A stretch of DNA of 64,000 nucleotides from Musa acuminata AAA Group (GCF_036884655.1 NC_088335.1:42216501-42280500), one strand, 5' to 3'. Shown: positions 39,659 through 53,800, counted from the stretch's first letter. The notes: generated by a model not told the origin, from the sequence alone. Made by a program: numbers and translations.

Positions 39659-41479
39659 TCATATCACCCATGGCCTGCAAGCCCTGGCAGCAAAACAATC
39701 ATATCTTCACAGGCTCAAACAAGCCAAGCCTTCAGCACCAATTTGAGTGAGGAGACACTGTAAGGAAAAGATTCCATTATTCACACAACTTTACAAGACA
39801 ACAGCCACATCCAAGAACACAGCTTCAGTCATATGTCAGCAGACAGCATCAGGAGAGACAAGATCTAGTGTTATTGTCCTAATCCTTTACCCTGTTGGAG
39901 TGTGAGATTGTCCAAGCAAACCCCAGACACTTGGCAGATCTATCAACTCTTCTTCTTGCAGGACCGACACCAATAATTCACCACTTTAAACCTAATCATC
40001 TCTCCCATAGCTGAAGTACTCCCATATTGCGAGCATAATGATTGCTGGGATCATTACACTGCTGCACTTTTCTTCAGATCTAAGTTGGGGATGAGCTAAA
40101 AGCAGTGTGTTCTGCTAACGATGCTCAGAGAACAGTGATGAAAACGCATGTCATGCTCAGCCCTGCTGAGGAACAACATTATATAGCTTCACATGGATCT
40201 GCATGCGAGCGCATGGGATGCTCTGTATTGATTTCCTGCGCTCAGTGGGTGTCATGCCACCAGACTCGGCAAGAGGTAACCATGATGGATATCATGCCAT
40301 GCTCACTTGTTCTTCTGTGATCCGAGTGCTGTTACGAGTCTCCAAGAACACACGAGGGTCACTGAGTCATTCAACTTCTTATGCATCCATAACCAATGCC
40401 ATCTTTCACTTGCTGAGATATCATCACCAGCATTTCTGAAAACTTTCTGACATCCAGTACGGTAATTCTAGAGATGGAATAAGGTTCATTAGTGTTGAAA
40501 TTAATCGACATCGTATCTTGAGAATTAGATCTTCGAGAAGGTGGATGTTTCCTTATGGCATGAACGCTGCCATCCTAATCCTCAAGTCAATTTAAGGTCT
40601 TATGTCTGGATGAAAATTAAAGTTTTAGATCCGTATCTCTACTTGAAACACTCAAATAGAGTGATGAAAATACCGAGGTTTGCAATGCACCAACCAATAC
40701 CTATTTTTCTTGTTCTTCAGTATCAGTCATCATAAAAGTAGAGGAAAAAGTACATATCAGTATTGGAGATGGCTTTTTGATACTTTGCTTGTGATGAGCT
40801 TTGCCTTCAGACAACAATGTTGAGGTTTATAGGCATTTGGCCATATAGACTTTGCTTAGCCAAGTTGGAAATTGCAAACATTAAGGCATGATGAAGAGCA
40901 TGCATGCTGAGTTAAGGCTTTGTGTTGGAGACTGCATACACAAAGAACTTTGCACATCAACACAGTTGAAATGTACATATTTCTTCTATGATTTCCAAAT
41001 GAAAGAGGATCATTCTCATCATAGACCAAGAAGATTGTTTTGATCACTCAAAAGAAAGAACAGAGAAAGGAAAAGAAATGAAAAGAGTGTTAACAGAGAG
41101 CATGACAACAATGACAGCATTTAAAATTATGCAGTAAATACAACTGTATCAAATTACAATATCCTTCCATAGCAAAAGAAAAGAAGCATATATGAAAGCA
41201 AATTAGCAATTATCCTTTGCTTTCCTCTTGTTCTCCATTCTGGCACCAACTTATGATTAATGCATCATCGGTGGACCAATGAAGACCTCAAAACTCAAAG
41301 ATAAGTTAGAAGAATAATGCATGACACATACTATTTTCCTTTCACTCTACATGTAACTCCCACACACCAAAAACAAACACCTACTTTTGGTCGACGCAAG
41401 CACTTTACAATTATGCCGAACATTTCTTGTCATTCTTTCGCAGCAAATAAGAAGTTCACACGATTGCACTCTATGATGC

Positions 41480-44400
41480 TCATGATATTGGCTGAGCAGC
41501 TGAAGAGCATATAGCTTCTACTGCAACTCTTTTCATGACATTTGGGCATGGGTCCCCGCCGAAGTTGGTGGTGGAGATGGCAACTGCACATTTCTCTTGT
41601 CCAATGCAGTTCTGCCCAAATGGAACAAGGAATCAGAATTTTCCTTATAGAAGTACAAGAATCTACATATGAAATATGCATCCTAGTGTTCATAATTGAT
41701 ATATGCGGGAGAACACAGGAGGATTTACAGGTATATGCCTAGAACCAATGTGTACTAGATAAGAGTGTAGACATGTATCGGTCGAGACAACTACTAACTA
41801 TTTCGGTCTGCCTTAGCCTCCCAAGATACTATACATGAAAGCAAGGGAGACACTCTACAGCACCTCATATTGAGCAACTAATTCTTTTTCTTCTTTTTCT
41901 TTTTTGTTTCTTGCATGAGGAACTTCAAAATCTGATTTTATAGGATGCAAGAATGCCTAAACAGCAGCATATGGTTATATAATTATGCATGCTATAGTTT
42001 ATCTTTATCGTCAATTACTGCATGTGAGAATCTCCAAGAAAAAGGACAACTGATTGTATAGAATGCAACAATGTAAAACCAGTAACACATAAATAAATAT
42101 TTTTGCATATTTAAGAGAGAGATAAAAGAGAGGCATAGAGAACCTTTTCCAGGATGGTGTACGAATTCGGCGAATGACATGCTCCCTGTTGGAAATTTCC
42201 ACATGTTCCAAGTGGTGTCCCATAGCTGGCAAATTTGATGGCCGATATAGATTGTCCTGGTGCGCATCGCAGGTGTACTTTTGGCTTGTGGTACTCTTCA
42301 GGTTGGCCATCGCTCTCAATGTCCCAATTCTTTATTGTGGGATGCCATTCAGAAACATCAGCACAAACACTAGAAACAGATCTCTTCATCATGGAAATCT
42401 TTGTTGCATCACCTCCAACCTCTTCAAATATTACCAGTAGATTTCTTGTGGGTTGTAACCAAGACCGCGGCACATGATACCTGAGTTTCCAACAATTAGC
42501 TCATACCCGAGGAGTTCTCCATTTCCAAAACTCCTAAGCACAAAATCCTAATATTATTCCATTTACTACAAGAGACTGCTAATGTATATTTTACCTGGTC
42601 TTTGGTTTATTAGATAAATTTATACTAAAATTCAGACAAATCACCAGTGCCATGATCATTTTGTTTCGCCAAGCAAATATGTAATATAAATAAATAATTA
42701 AGCTGCCATGTCATAGTTTGAAGAAACAAATATTTTTAAAAGTATATCTATATCTTGCCAACCCTGTGTATTATGTTGCTCAAATCAACCGAAAAGAAGA
42801 GTTTCAGAGAATGATTTTCCTTTGATCTCAGCACTACAAAGAATAAAATTTTCTGAGTCAGGTTATTATTAGTTTGAAAGAATTCTTGTGTAAGTTAAAC
42901 ATATAAGAAAAAAATATGTTTCTCATGCAGAAGTTACCATCGTTGGGTTGGTTGGCCGCAGTTACTCTGACATTTTGGAGACCGATATGTCCCTATGTAA
43001 CTGCATGAATTGCAATCTCCATTTGGGGCATAGGCAGTCCAGTATCTTCCAATACTTTGTCCGTTTATCCACACCTGGCCCTTCCCCATACTACCCATAT
43101 CCAAAGCCAATGGGTCATTCCCATCAGGAGCATCAAAATATGCCTGAAAGGAAAAGCCTTAGTGGCTAAAGCAGAGATGCTAAATTATTAGCGTTATAGT
43201 CCACAGTCGAGTCTGTGTCCCTACCCTATACCATGTCAATGGTTGCTGATCTTGAACTGCTAATGACCCTTGCATCCATTCAACAGAAGAAGCACCCTCC
43301 AAAGAATTTAGGTTCATAGCTTCTCCTTTTAGGCCAACCTGTAAACATTAGAAAAGAAAATATTTAACGATTCCGCCACACAAAATATTTCAACAGTGGC
43401 AAAAACTATGGTGATCAAACAAAGTAACCTGATATGACCATTTCTGCCATGTTAAGTCTCTACTTCCTTCATCAAGCCCATGTAGCACCACAGGACCAAG
43501 GACTCCAGTGCTCCAGAACTCATAATGCACACCTGCATTCTTCACCACAATAATAGCAAAATTATCAAAAGTTCAGTGTTGATATTTCATTTATTAGGCA
43601 ATGCAATTTAAGTAGTTCATGGAAGATGATAAAATAACTTACTGGCAGTCCGACGGCGACACTCAAAATTGCAATTTTGTTAGTTCCAGCACGAATGTTG
43701 ACATTACCAGAAAATTTTATCCTCCTATCTTCCCTGCTCCCATAAGCAGAACCTACCGTAGAATACTTAAACTTTAGTTTCTTGGTTAATGAAGCTTCAC
43801 CTAATTATGCATACACCAAAAATAGAACAATGGGTACCCAAATTTACCTGAGAGCTGTCCATTAAGAAAGATATGCAGAGCATGACCAGCTGACTGGACA
43901 GTAAGAACAGGAAGCTGACCTCCATGTAAAAATCCTTCAGCTGGGCTGACATCAACACTGCAAAAGCGAATAAATAGAATTCATGTTATTTAGTGTAAGA
44001 AACACTGTTCTAGTAGTCAATACTAGTTTTAGTATGAAAAGAAACCTAACATATTTCATCATATACTAAGAAGTTCTAAACAACAGATAAACTGGATCTA
44101 TTTTGTGCTTGAATTGAGATAGCAAAGTTAGTCAAAATCACACCTAGTAATGTACCACAAGTAGTCACTTGTATCCCTGGTAACATTTATCTGTTCCAAC
44201 AGCCCAGTTGTGGTGATCAATGAATTATCTTCCAATGAAGCGACAACCTCATCATACCTCTCCCACATAAGTGACTGAGTATTAGCTGGGTACATTTGCA
44301 TTTGTGATGTTTGAACACCAACCTGTAGTGAAGAAAGGAAACTGATTCTCAGATAGAGGATATGACCATTCTACATACTTTCTGGATAAGTTGTAAGATT

Positions 44401-47400
44401 ATTTTTTGATGATTTAACTTGAATGAAAGCATTGGCTTGAAAGAACTGGCTCCTTCAGTATATATTTGAATATCAAGATCTTTAAGCGAGTCCAGCAACA
44501 TCTGATAAAGTTGTCGAAGAAAATGGAAGCAAATTTACTTACTTTTGCAGTGTTGAATACTACATTACTGCAGTCAGGTAAGATGCTGATTGACCAAGGT
44601 GGTATGTTGTAGTGCACGTTATTGAACATTACCCTTGCGAAGGAATCTGGGTTGTAGTTTGCAAGGAAAGCTGCACAACCTCCAGTCTGGGAACTGAAGA
44701 CATGAGCCTGAAGTTTGAAGAACAGTCAGATCCAAATTGAGGATTCATGTCAGCACCCGAAAGAATGGCACTAATAAACATAATTAGTTATTGCCAATGA
44801 AGAATCCAACACACCTGTTGGAGACTTCCCAAAGAAGTAACTGTTGGATCAGCTGAAACTAGAGCTTGTTCACACAGTTTAATTGCCCTATGAAGCTCTT
44901 TTAGATGCCCGTATTTTGGTTCTCTGATCAGCCCTGCCATTTGGTGACAAAAAAGTTGAACAATGCATATTCCTGGTTTAATCCAAAACGCAGATTCAAT
45001 GTACACCAATTTAAAACCACATTTTTGTTAGTACTACATTGGGATTGATAACAATTATGAGATTTGACAAGAAGCTTAACTTATGATAGTCCCAATTAAA
45101 AATCTGAACTGACACTGGACCATCTGCAAAGAAGTTTGTTTTTCTCTAACAAAATCATGCCCATTAACAAATATTCCGAGAACTCCACAAATGTTATGAA
45201 TCTGACAACTTGCTTTAGTGTAAAATATATATTTAAATACTTCCCCCATGTATGTGTAGAGAGAAGAAGGCATACACAAACACAGAAACAAAGAGGTAGG
45301 GGAAGAGGGAGAGAGAATATGTGATATAGTACGAAAACAGATAAATGGGGGAAAACACTCTCAATAATTTTGAGAAATAAAATGAAATGTTCATTTTCCT
45401 TCATACCATATTCATCAATTGGAGCATCATAATCATAGCTGGTTGTGATGAAGGGACCTCCAGCTGTACGCCCAAAATTAGTTCCTCCATGGTACTTCAA
45501 TGTGTAAGCAAAGATGAAAGATATATTTCAGAAAGTATTCTTTGGAGAGGCCTCAGATCACTAAGATGAAAAGGCAATTTAGTGAAGTCTAACCATGTAA
45601 TAATTGATAAATGAACCACCCTTTTGTATAAAGCGTGCCACAGCGAATGCCAGGTCTTCAACTGGTCGGTGATGGATAGGGCTCCCAAATTCCGTAAACC
45701 TATAGTGGTAACAGAGAGAGGAAAAATCTTGCACAGCTCAGATATTTATGTGGCCATGATTCAACTGTATGTATAATCTAGCATTTTCCCAAGAAAATAC
45801 ATATAAAAAGTACAAAAGTTGTTTGAAAAGCTAAGCATCCTTGAAGCTTGTCATTATACAGCTATAAAAAAACTGGCATGACATGCGCAGATCTAAAATT
45901 TCAGCTGAAATATATTACCGCATAAGCAACTTACCAGCCACTCCAAGCTTCAGTCCACATTATAGGCTTATAAGGCATATTGGGAGTAAAAGTATCACAG
46001 TAGAAGCCATTGCATGTATTTATCTGTTGGCAAACATAAAGAGATTCACAAGAAAATATTGAAAACATCTGTTATCAAGAATAAAGAAAAAGAATCAGAA
46101 GGAAATTCCTATCATATGTTTTAAGAGAAATGACCATGCAACAAAGATTGCTCATGTTGACTTGCAACTTTAGGATACTCTTATGTTCTTTACATTTAAG
46201 GATTCTGTGAATAAAAATGATAGATGAAATAAGTAACAGCAATCTATTGTGAGCTAGAAGTCGGCATCAATAGTTCATGTAAAAGAAATAGATTATTCAT
46301 TACAAATTTTGCAGAAGCTTTCCTCAAAAAGATCTCCATGAACATGACTAGAGTTCAAGTTTAATCACAAAGTGGACCATTATTATTTAAGTCAAATACA
46401 TTGGGTAAACATAAAAATTTTCTATCGTACAATCAAAGGCTAATTTGAGTTCTAAGCTGGATCATATATATACATATATGGCTCTATTTTTGAAGAAAAT
46501 ATTTGGAGATATTAAGGTCCATCAAATTCTGTATAAGAACAGTATAGAAGCTTAATCCTCACACTATGTGCAAAATATATCAAGTAGCAAATCAGCATTT
46601 TGAATTAGCATCAAACCACTAAATTACAAAAAAGAGCCATCCAAGAAAAGACACGAGCATAATATATTTGTTAGCAATGAATCCAAAATATGTGCCTTCA
46701 ACAACACAGCACACACCAAAAAGACGCACACACACACACAAAAAAAAAAGGAACAAGTTTATGTTATATTAAAATAGCTTACCACCGGATCAGGGGCATC
46801 ATCCTCCTTGCACATAACCCATGGTACGCCGGTCTCTAACCCGACAGCCATTTCTGCAGCCCAGTTCAAATATGAACGACCAGCAGGCCCAGATGCCCTA
46901 CTTATGGGCCCGTACTCATTCTCAATCTGCACCCATAAAACTTTAAATCAGCCAGTGGAGACAAAAAGATTACTTCCACTTTCTTTTATTCTAATCTCCC
47001 CATGAAAGAAAGGCATAGGAGCATAACCTTACATCAGGCTACCACAAGGTGAATAGATAGTGACAGAATCTAAGGTTTCTTTGGTTGATGACAAGAAACA
47101 TGCCTGTGAAAGGATGATTGGGCCACCCTGGGAAGCAAAAAGTGATTCACTCTTCAACATCTGAACAATTTTTTGGGTGAAACCTTGCATAGCCATCTGC
47201 ATTTTAAATAAAAAAGAATAAACTTGTCACATACGCATTCAGAACCAAATTAGGGCTGCCATCTATGAAACAATGAAGCTGCTTGGTAAAACAGAAAGCT
47301 TAGACCTTGCTCTTTGCATCAATAAGAAGAGAAAAAAGAGGTTAGAATTCAGAACACCGGGATAAGGAATGAACCTTGAAAGGCTCATTATCTGTTCTGA

Positions 47401-48169
47401 AGCTGATTCCTGGAACATACTTCAACCAAACTGGAAATCCTCTAAACAAAAATAGAAGAAAAAATGAGGAAGAAATGAAGAAAAAAAAGGCTTAAATTAT
47501 TTACAGCAAGAAATCAATGATTAAATTTTAGCTAAGTTGGAGAAGCACCCAAAATTCCACTCTGCACAAACATAAGGCCCAATCCGAAGGTGGACATACA
47601 GCCCTAGATTCTGGACTGTCTTGATAAACCTCACCAAATCATACCTCCCCTCAAAATCGTACTGCCAAAAGAAGGAAAAAAGAAAGCTCAATCAAGAAGA
47701 TCCATTTATTATTCTAGTTCTACAACAAACAAAAGCACAGTGAAGGGAAGAAACTAAAGAAATGTGCACAAGAAGGTGAGAGAAATACGGTGCCAGGTGA
47801 AGGCTCATGTCCATTCCAAAAGACATAGGTCTGTATAACATCCAAGTGCGCATCCTTAGCCTTCTGAATAAGCCCTTCCCACATCTAACACACCAAAACA
47901 ACAATGCCCAACCAAAATTCACCAAGAGATTCCTCGTCAACCGTGACAAATTAAAAGTCTAAAGATGCAGCAAGAAACTGAGATGGATTTTCTAGAGATG
48001 GTACTTCTGGTGTGCTCCTGGGGTAGTGAATGGAGCCAGAGATGAGGATCCTCCTCTGTCCATTGATGATGATGGCCTTCCTGTCATAGGTCACGCCACA
48101 TTGTGCCACAGGAAGAAGAAAAAGAAGCAGCATTGAAGCAAGGAGACATGCTGAGTTCTGAACAACCAT
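41480..48169 (-). CDS. BGAL: Secreted GH35 beta-galactosidase with C-terminal SUEL lectin domain, 847 aa
   Basis: Nineteen exons: 48169-48005, 47884-47789, 47661-47549, 47441-47375, 47196-47104, 46926-46783, 46023-45935, 45699-45594, 45494-45407, 44933-44815, 44707-44543, 44322-44144, 43957-43848, 43752-43643, 43539-43429, 43338-43225, 43143-42938, 42480-42144, 41611-41480. A signal peptide (residues 1-24) precedes the barrel. The GH35 signature [14 protein letters not shown] carries the acid/base Glu182, and the nucleophile is Glu251 in [22 protein letters not shown] is also typical. The last ~90 residues form a cysteine-rich galactose-binding SUEL lectin domain. The enzyme works in the apoplast, trimming galactose from wall polymers such as pectic galactan, xyloglucan or AGP glycans. 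Length and lectin tail fit the BGAL1/BGAL3 type; the exact orthologue is uncertain. Intron 5 (47103-46927) begins GC and interrupts the active-site signature. Confidence 0.95.
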
Positions 48170-48452
48170 TTTCAGGTGGTGAATACTCCCACTCCACCCT
48201 CTCAGATCTCACACTCTTCCTCTCTTCCTTTCCACCGATGTTATAGGTAGAGGAAAAGTTGGAAGTGTGAAGCTGGGGAGGGCAGTGGGTGAGTCCAAAC
48301 CCTCTGAGGAAAGAGATGGGGAGGTTGAATGTCTGTGGGGTGGTCTCCCTAATATGCCAGAGATAGAGAATCCATCTATTGAACACACAATCCAGCGAGC
48401 TGAACAGAGATCCGGCACAGAGAGGGGTGATTATTCTTGTAGTTCAAAACCA

Positions 48453-48461
48453 CTTTATATT
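48453..48461 (-). promoter_or_regulatory. Candidate TATA box of the beta-galactosidase gene
   Basis: The minus strand reads CAATATAAAG about 285 nt before the ATG. A start about 30 nt downstream would give a leader of roughly 250 nt. That leader would contain upstream ATGs at 48418 and 48386, opening frames of 69 and 100 codons, the latter overlapping the main start. Confidence 0.4.
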
Positions 48462-50258
48462 GGCAAAAACATTGCCTGACACCTCTTTACATGGGTGAAG
48501 TGTGTTCATTACTACACAAACAAAGGTGAAGCTCATCATGATCATGCCAACCCCTTTTCCCTTAACCTCTTGGCTTAGTGAAACTTTTCTTAGATTTCTT
48601 GTCTGGAATGTGACATGCTTGCATCAGATACCATCCCTGACCGACATCCTTACATGACTGCTGCCATGACAAATTCTGCACTGGTCACTCGATAAATCTG
48701 TAGAGTGGTCTGTATGCAAGTCATTATGGCTTTGACTCAGTGGGCCTTATCAGTAAACCTCAAGATTTTTTGGCGGAAACATCCTAAATTTGCAAGAAAT
48801 CTCATTATATCAGTGACTGTTTCTACAGTTGCATGCCAAAATACGACCATTCATCAAAGTAAAAGGCTGTATCTTTAGCAGATATAGATGGGAGATGCTG
48901 ACTACAGTATTATCATATCTGCATAAATACATGACAGCATTCACCTCAGATGTCACATCATTTCTGAGAATATCAAAAGGGATTCATTGTTGTTATCTAT
49001 TATAACTCAATTTCTGTTAAAATAATGTATGGCTTAATCTCAAGTGATTTGGCCAACAGCACTCATTGTGCTCTGTTGCTCTCCATCATAAAGCAGAGAA
49101 AACAGCTCCCGTCTGAGGATGAAAGCTGATATCAATCTTTTGCAACTGCTACAAGGAATTATGGCCATAATACTTTGGATAGTGAGGATTGAGATGGAAA
49201 CCACAAGGGATATGAGTGCAAGTGATGGGAAATGGGGGCATTTAATTGAGATGGCAAAAGTAAGCACACCATGAATGAGCTTTTTGGAGACGATGCCACC
49301 AAACGGCATGGCCCTCGAAGTAATGTATCCTAAAACAAATCTCTTTCTTTCTCTCCCTTCTCTTCCCACTTCCTTTACCCTTGAAAAGCTCACTCTGAGT
49401 CAGATGACTGCTCCACTTTATTGGTCACCCCGTGACCAGTGAGTACAAGACAAGCGGGGCAACACATGGAGACTGGGGCGGGTGAGTGTTGGTATCCGAA
49501 GTGAGTGTTTTGACCATCCCATTGGCTGCCTCCTCATATCAAGAAAGATCTCCAGGAACTGGTTGTGGCCATCATCATTTATTTGATCACAGTAGCCGGT
49601 TGAAATCAAGGAGATCTGCAAGGAGTTGTTATGGACATTGTTGATGAAGCCCTTTCTCTGCTCATGGACAGATGTTTCAGACTATAGATTGGTCATATCT
49701 GCTCATGCTCAAACAGGCTCAAAAGACTCCATCGAGCCGAGGCATTGGTCCCCTTGAGAGAGAACTGGAAGCCGGACGTGGATTCATCACACGGCGCTCT
49801 GCATGGATGTGCCAGTGGACAGCTATCAATATGTCCTGAGACAAATCTACTGAAGAACAAGACGATTTACCTTGAAACCCCTGAAGTGGCCTTCTGTCAG
49901 TTGTGGTCCTCGTAGTGACGACGACTGTGCTGCGATCCCGCAGTGAGCATGCCGTGCCTCCCGGCGCAGACGACGGACTGTTACGTGCCAAGCTACGTGT
50001 ACCTCGAACTGGCTGCCCCACCCATCTGATGGGCCCGCGATTACACCGTCGTTTCGAGGCCCAAAAAGCCCTTGCATCTCACATGGGCCCCATTCTACCT
50101 CCAATCATAAGCAGGTCATTTTGTGGGTAATGTCCATCGAAAAATGGTGAAAAGGACTTCAGTCGTCCCAATGGCAAAACAAACGGAGTTAATTGAAATA
50201 ATCACAAATAATACACTTAATAAAATGGCTATACGTACAGCATTGCCTAAAAGACACT

Positions 50259-50260
<2 letters not shown>

Positions 50261-50299
<39 letters not shown>
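50261..50299 (+). repeat. AT microsatellite
   Basis: About nineteen AT dinucleotides upstream of the Alba gene. Confidence 0.95.
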
Positions 50300-50302
<3 letters not shown>

Positions 50303-50336
50303 GTCGGTGCTGAATACATATATGGTAACAGTTGAT

Positions 50337-50570
50337 ACCAAAAGCGCGTCCTCTGTGTCAAGTATTGTGACCAAATAAAGATCAGGTAACGCGTTACTTT
50401 ATATGTATATACCTGTTAGTTGAGTCGAGGCTCATACGAAGTACCAAAAGCGGGTCCCACTTTGGGTCATGTTTTGTCGCCAATTAAAGATCGGGTCATT
50501 CCGCGGGTAAATCATGTCTTTATATGTACATAGAGGTTGTTCGAGTGGGAGACGGAAGCTTGTACGAAAC
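50337..50570 (+). repeat. Imperfect tandem duplication (units of ~106 and ~126 bp) upstream of the Alba gene
   Basis: Both units start ACCAAAAGCG (50337 and 50443). They run in parallel through a GACCAA/CGCCAA...TAAAGATC..GGT segment, a CTTTATATGTA segment, a GTT(A/C)GAGT(C/G) segment and a CTT/CTCATACGAA-like end. A shorter third match, GGTCATT..G.GGGTAA, lies at 50114-50137. Confidence 0.65.
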
Positions 50571-50671
50571 ACTGTCGACCTGTCGAGTATTATACGACTT
50601 CGTAAAATTCATGATATCCGTTGGATTTAAAGGCATATCTTCCATCCACCGTTCGATCTTGATGCGTTCAC

Positions 50672-50789
50672 TTATATACCGATCATTTCCTCTCCGCCCT
50701 TTACCTCCCTTCTAGGGTTTAAGATCGGTCAGCGAAGCTTCAGCCTCTTCCCGCCTCCTTCTTCCGCCTATCTAATCGTGAAACCCTAA
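50672..50789 (+). promoter_or_regulatory. Core promoter and leader of the Alba gene with telo-box motifs
   Basis: A TATA-like TTATATA lies at 50672-50678. The leader then holds TAGGGTTT (50713-50720) and AAACCCTAA (50781-50789), that is, telo-boxes in both orientations. Telo-boxes are common near the starts of plant genes for ribosomal and other translation-related proteins, which fits an RNA-binding Alba protein. The TATA assignment is inferred from position. Confidence 0.55.
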
Positions 50790-50846
50790 TCTTCCTCCTG
50801 ATACTTGCGTTTGGCTTGTCTTCGTGGGAGGAGCGATCCGCGAGGC

Positions 50847-53800
50847 ATGGATAGATACCAGAGAGTGGAGAAGCCGCGGCCGGAGCCGGCGGCCATCAAC
50901 GAGAACGAGATCCGCATTACCTCCCAGGGCCTTATCCGCAACTATCTCAGCTACGCCAACAGCCTCCTTCAGGTATATATCTCGCCTTTCTTTCTACTTT
51001 TTTCGTCGATGTTCATATATTCCTTGGTCGTCTTAGATATTTCTACGGGGAATTATGTGCCGGGTACATTGGTTATTTGGGCAATGACGTGCTTTGGTTG
51101 TTCATGTTAACGTGAATGTTGGTTGGTTTGATTAGCCAGTGACTTAGATTTCTCGTCGCGGGCTTTGTCGTTCACATCGGTGGTGTATTTGCATGCAATG
51201 GACATGAACGAAAAGAAAATGGGGTCGAATTAGTGTACACATTTGACTTAACTTTCTATCGGGAGTATCTGCGGTGGTGCATTGGACTTTTGATTGTCAT
51301 TTGGCCTCCTGCATCATGTTTTTGGCAGTGTTGCAACTTGGTAACTTGGAGCTGTCGTTTCTTTACTATGTTAAAGCCTAATAGAACTGACATCAATTCG
51401 TAAATGGAGAGCAATTGATGGTTTCCATTTGTGGGTAATAAGGAACCTGTTTGACATTACCTTGATTTGCAATAACTTATATGTTTCAGAGTTTAGATTT
51501 TACAGACTCATTTTCTGGAGCAAATCTACCAAATGAGAAATAAGGTTTTAACTTTTGTGAATAAAATACTTGATCTGGTAACAGGGAGGGGGGAATTTGT
51601 TTTGTATTTTTAGAATCATGAAGGTTCTGGGATTTATGATGAATGAGGATGATTTAATCTTCCTACGTTACCAAAAAGTAGATTAACCATCATGTATAAT
51701 GAATTTCATGGTGTGTATTTAGGTTGTTAAAAAGCTTTCTTTGTTTGTGTCACTCAGTTGCTCTTTATTGAATGAGAAACATGAATATCTTTACTGAGTT
51801 CTTGCAATGAGTTTTGATGCACCAACAACCAATGTTGTCAATGTACATATGTTTCTTGCTTTCCAGTGTGTACCGAATAAGGAGTCGTCTGTAATTGTTG
51901 CTGAGAATGATTTTTGGTTGAAATATTGTCTCATATATGTGTGGGTTTGTCTGTTGCTATAATCCAATTTTTTAATCTGCACATGGCTTTGAGGACATTA
52001 TGTAGGTTCTGGACAATTGAACATGTTGGGATGCTTCAAAAGGATAGATTGATCTTTTTGATAGCAGAAAGAAGTTACCTCAGAGAGTCCGACAACTACA
52101 ATTAGTCATCTTCTTGATAGCATCTCTACTAGGTTACTACACAATAGCTTAATTTAATGTCTTGGATTTATATCTTGCAGTTGGGGAATGAGAATTGTTG
52201 ATCCTAAGTTTGTTAGCTTTCAGAAAAGGATTCACATTAACCATGTCAGACATACTGTCGCCAAGGGACGTCTTTTCATGGCCTTTACTCTTTCTTCATA
52301 AAACTGGGATATGCTGTTCACTTTTTAAATTTCTTATTGCGATGATCTGAAGTTTTGTTGAGTTGAGGTTGTAGTTAAGGAAGCTAATACCGCTTTGTTA
52401 ATTTCTAGTGTTCTGTCTGGATAAATCATAGATCAAGCACCAGAAGCTTCCTTTTCCATACAGGTTAATAGCACTACACCAAGCTTATTACTTGTCATTA
52501 CCCAGTATTAAGTCTTTGAAAACTCAGTCTTGGTGGTGTTATTTAAGTCTTTGCTTATGAAATACCTTTATATTTTCAAGAGACAGGGGAAGCATTTTGT
52601 CTAGTAAAATTGGTATACAGAAGAATATTGGCGGATTTACTTTTCATGCTTGTTCTCTTCTAGTTCATTCATATGATTTTGCTCATCTCTATATTTATAT
52701 GCTTGTGAATTTTATATCCATATACCTCAAACTTTGTTGGTCAACAGAATTTACTTTTTATAATTATGAATATGGGTGTTCCATGCAGGAGAGACGTTTG
52801 AGAGAGATCGTCTTAAAGGCAATGGGACAGGCAATCAGCAAGGCAGTAGCTATTGCTGAGTTTATCAAGGTTGATATCTTACTCCTTATTTATGATTTTC
52901 TTAACAAGGATATCAATTTGTAGCTTTTCTCAACCCATATTTTGAGTGTAGAAAAGGAATCCTCATTTACATCAGGACATCTCAATCAGTTCCGTCAGTA
53001 TCACTGATGTTTGGGAACCTATTGAAGAAGGCCTTGTACCGTGAGTTCTTTGGTGCTTTTGTTTTCTGTTGCGAGTAAAGTTATTTTGATTGAGTTGTTG
53101 GTAAGATATTCTTACATGTTCCTCTCTCCTCTCTGCCCTGTGCGCCCCCCTTGTCTGTGCAGGTTGGAGATGACACGCCATGTTTCAATGATTTCAATAA
53201 CTTTGTCAACCAGAGAGCCCACCAAGAAAACCCCAGGGTAACATTTGGCATTTTCTAGAAGCATCTCAATCATTGATTAGGGAGCTGGCTGTACAAGCTA
53301 GTTTTTGAACACATTGTTGAGTTCCTCCCTTGTAGTTATCAAGCTCCACTACATGTAGAGCAGCCAAAGCGTCAACAGAAGTTTCAACAACCACAACAGT
53401 TTCAACAGCAACAACAGCAACAACAGCATCAATATAGACAAGCACTAGGTCAAATTAATGAAGGTATTGTATATGACTTCCAACTATTTTTATTACTGAA
53501 AGTGTCAGTTAACTTTTTTGTTTTGCTTGTTAAAGAATCATATGGACGTGGACGTGGTAGAGGTAGAGGAAGAGGAAGGTTCTGGGGAAGAGGAGCAGCA
53601 TATGGTGGGTATGGCGGATATGGCAACAATCAGGGTGGTTATGGTGGATATGGCAACAATCAAGGAGGATATGGTGGTTACAGCTATAATCAAGGTGGAT
53701 ATGGTGGCTATGGAAATAATCAAGGTAGCTTTGTCTTTTTGATGGATTACCTTACACAGATATATGTTGCAATTGGATACTTTTTCTAATGGACTGGGGC

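Larger units (their letters stand above)
38264..41479. other. IRE1 promoter and intergenic DNA to the beta-galactosidase 3' end
   Basis: 38274-38560 is the presumed IRE1 leader and promoter: CT-rich on the coding strand, with no clear TATA box. I did not find an obvious ERSE or P-UPRE element. Beyond it the DNA is AT-rich, with a solo LTR at 39190-39355 and a GAA microsatellite. Short frames at 40105-40439 have no family features. The last few hundred bases hold the beta-galactosidase 3' UTR. Confidence 0.5.
48170..50670. other. Divergent promoter region between beta-galactosidase and Alba genes
   Basis: The two genes are transcribed away from each other. The left part is the galactosidase leader and promoter. 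The right part (49.9-50.1 kb) is GC-rich with several GGCCC/GGGCC site II-like motifs. It is followed by an AT microsatellite and a degenerate tandem repeat. Open frames at 49719-50104 are probably by-products of the GC content. Confidence 0.5.

Noticed and set aside
40105..40439. 71- and 78-codon frames between IRE1 and the beta-galactosidase
   Set aside because: They overlap each other in different frames and show no domain or signal peptide.
49719..50104. Overlapping 85-100-codon frames upstream of the Alba gene
   Set aside because: Short, unrecognised and explained by local GC content. The region looks like promoter DNA with site II-like motifs.
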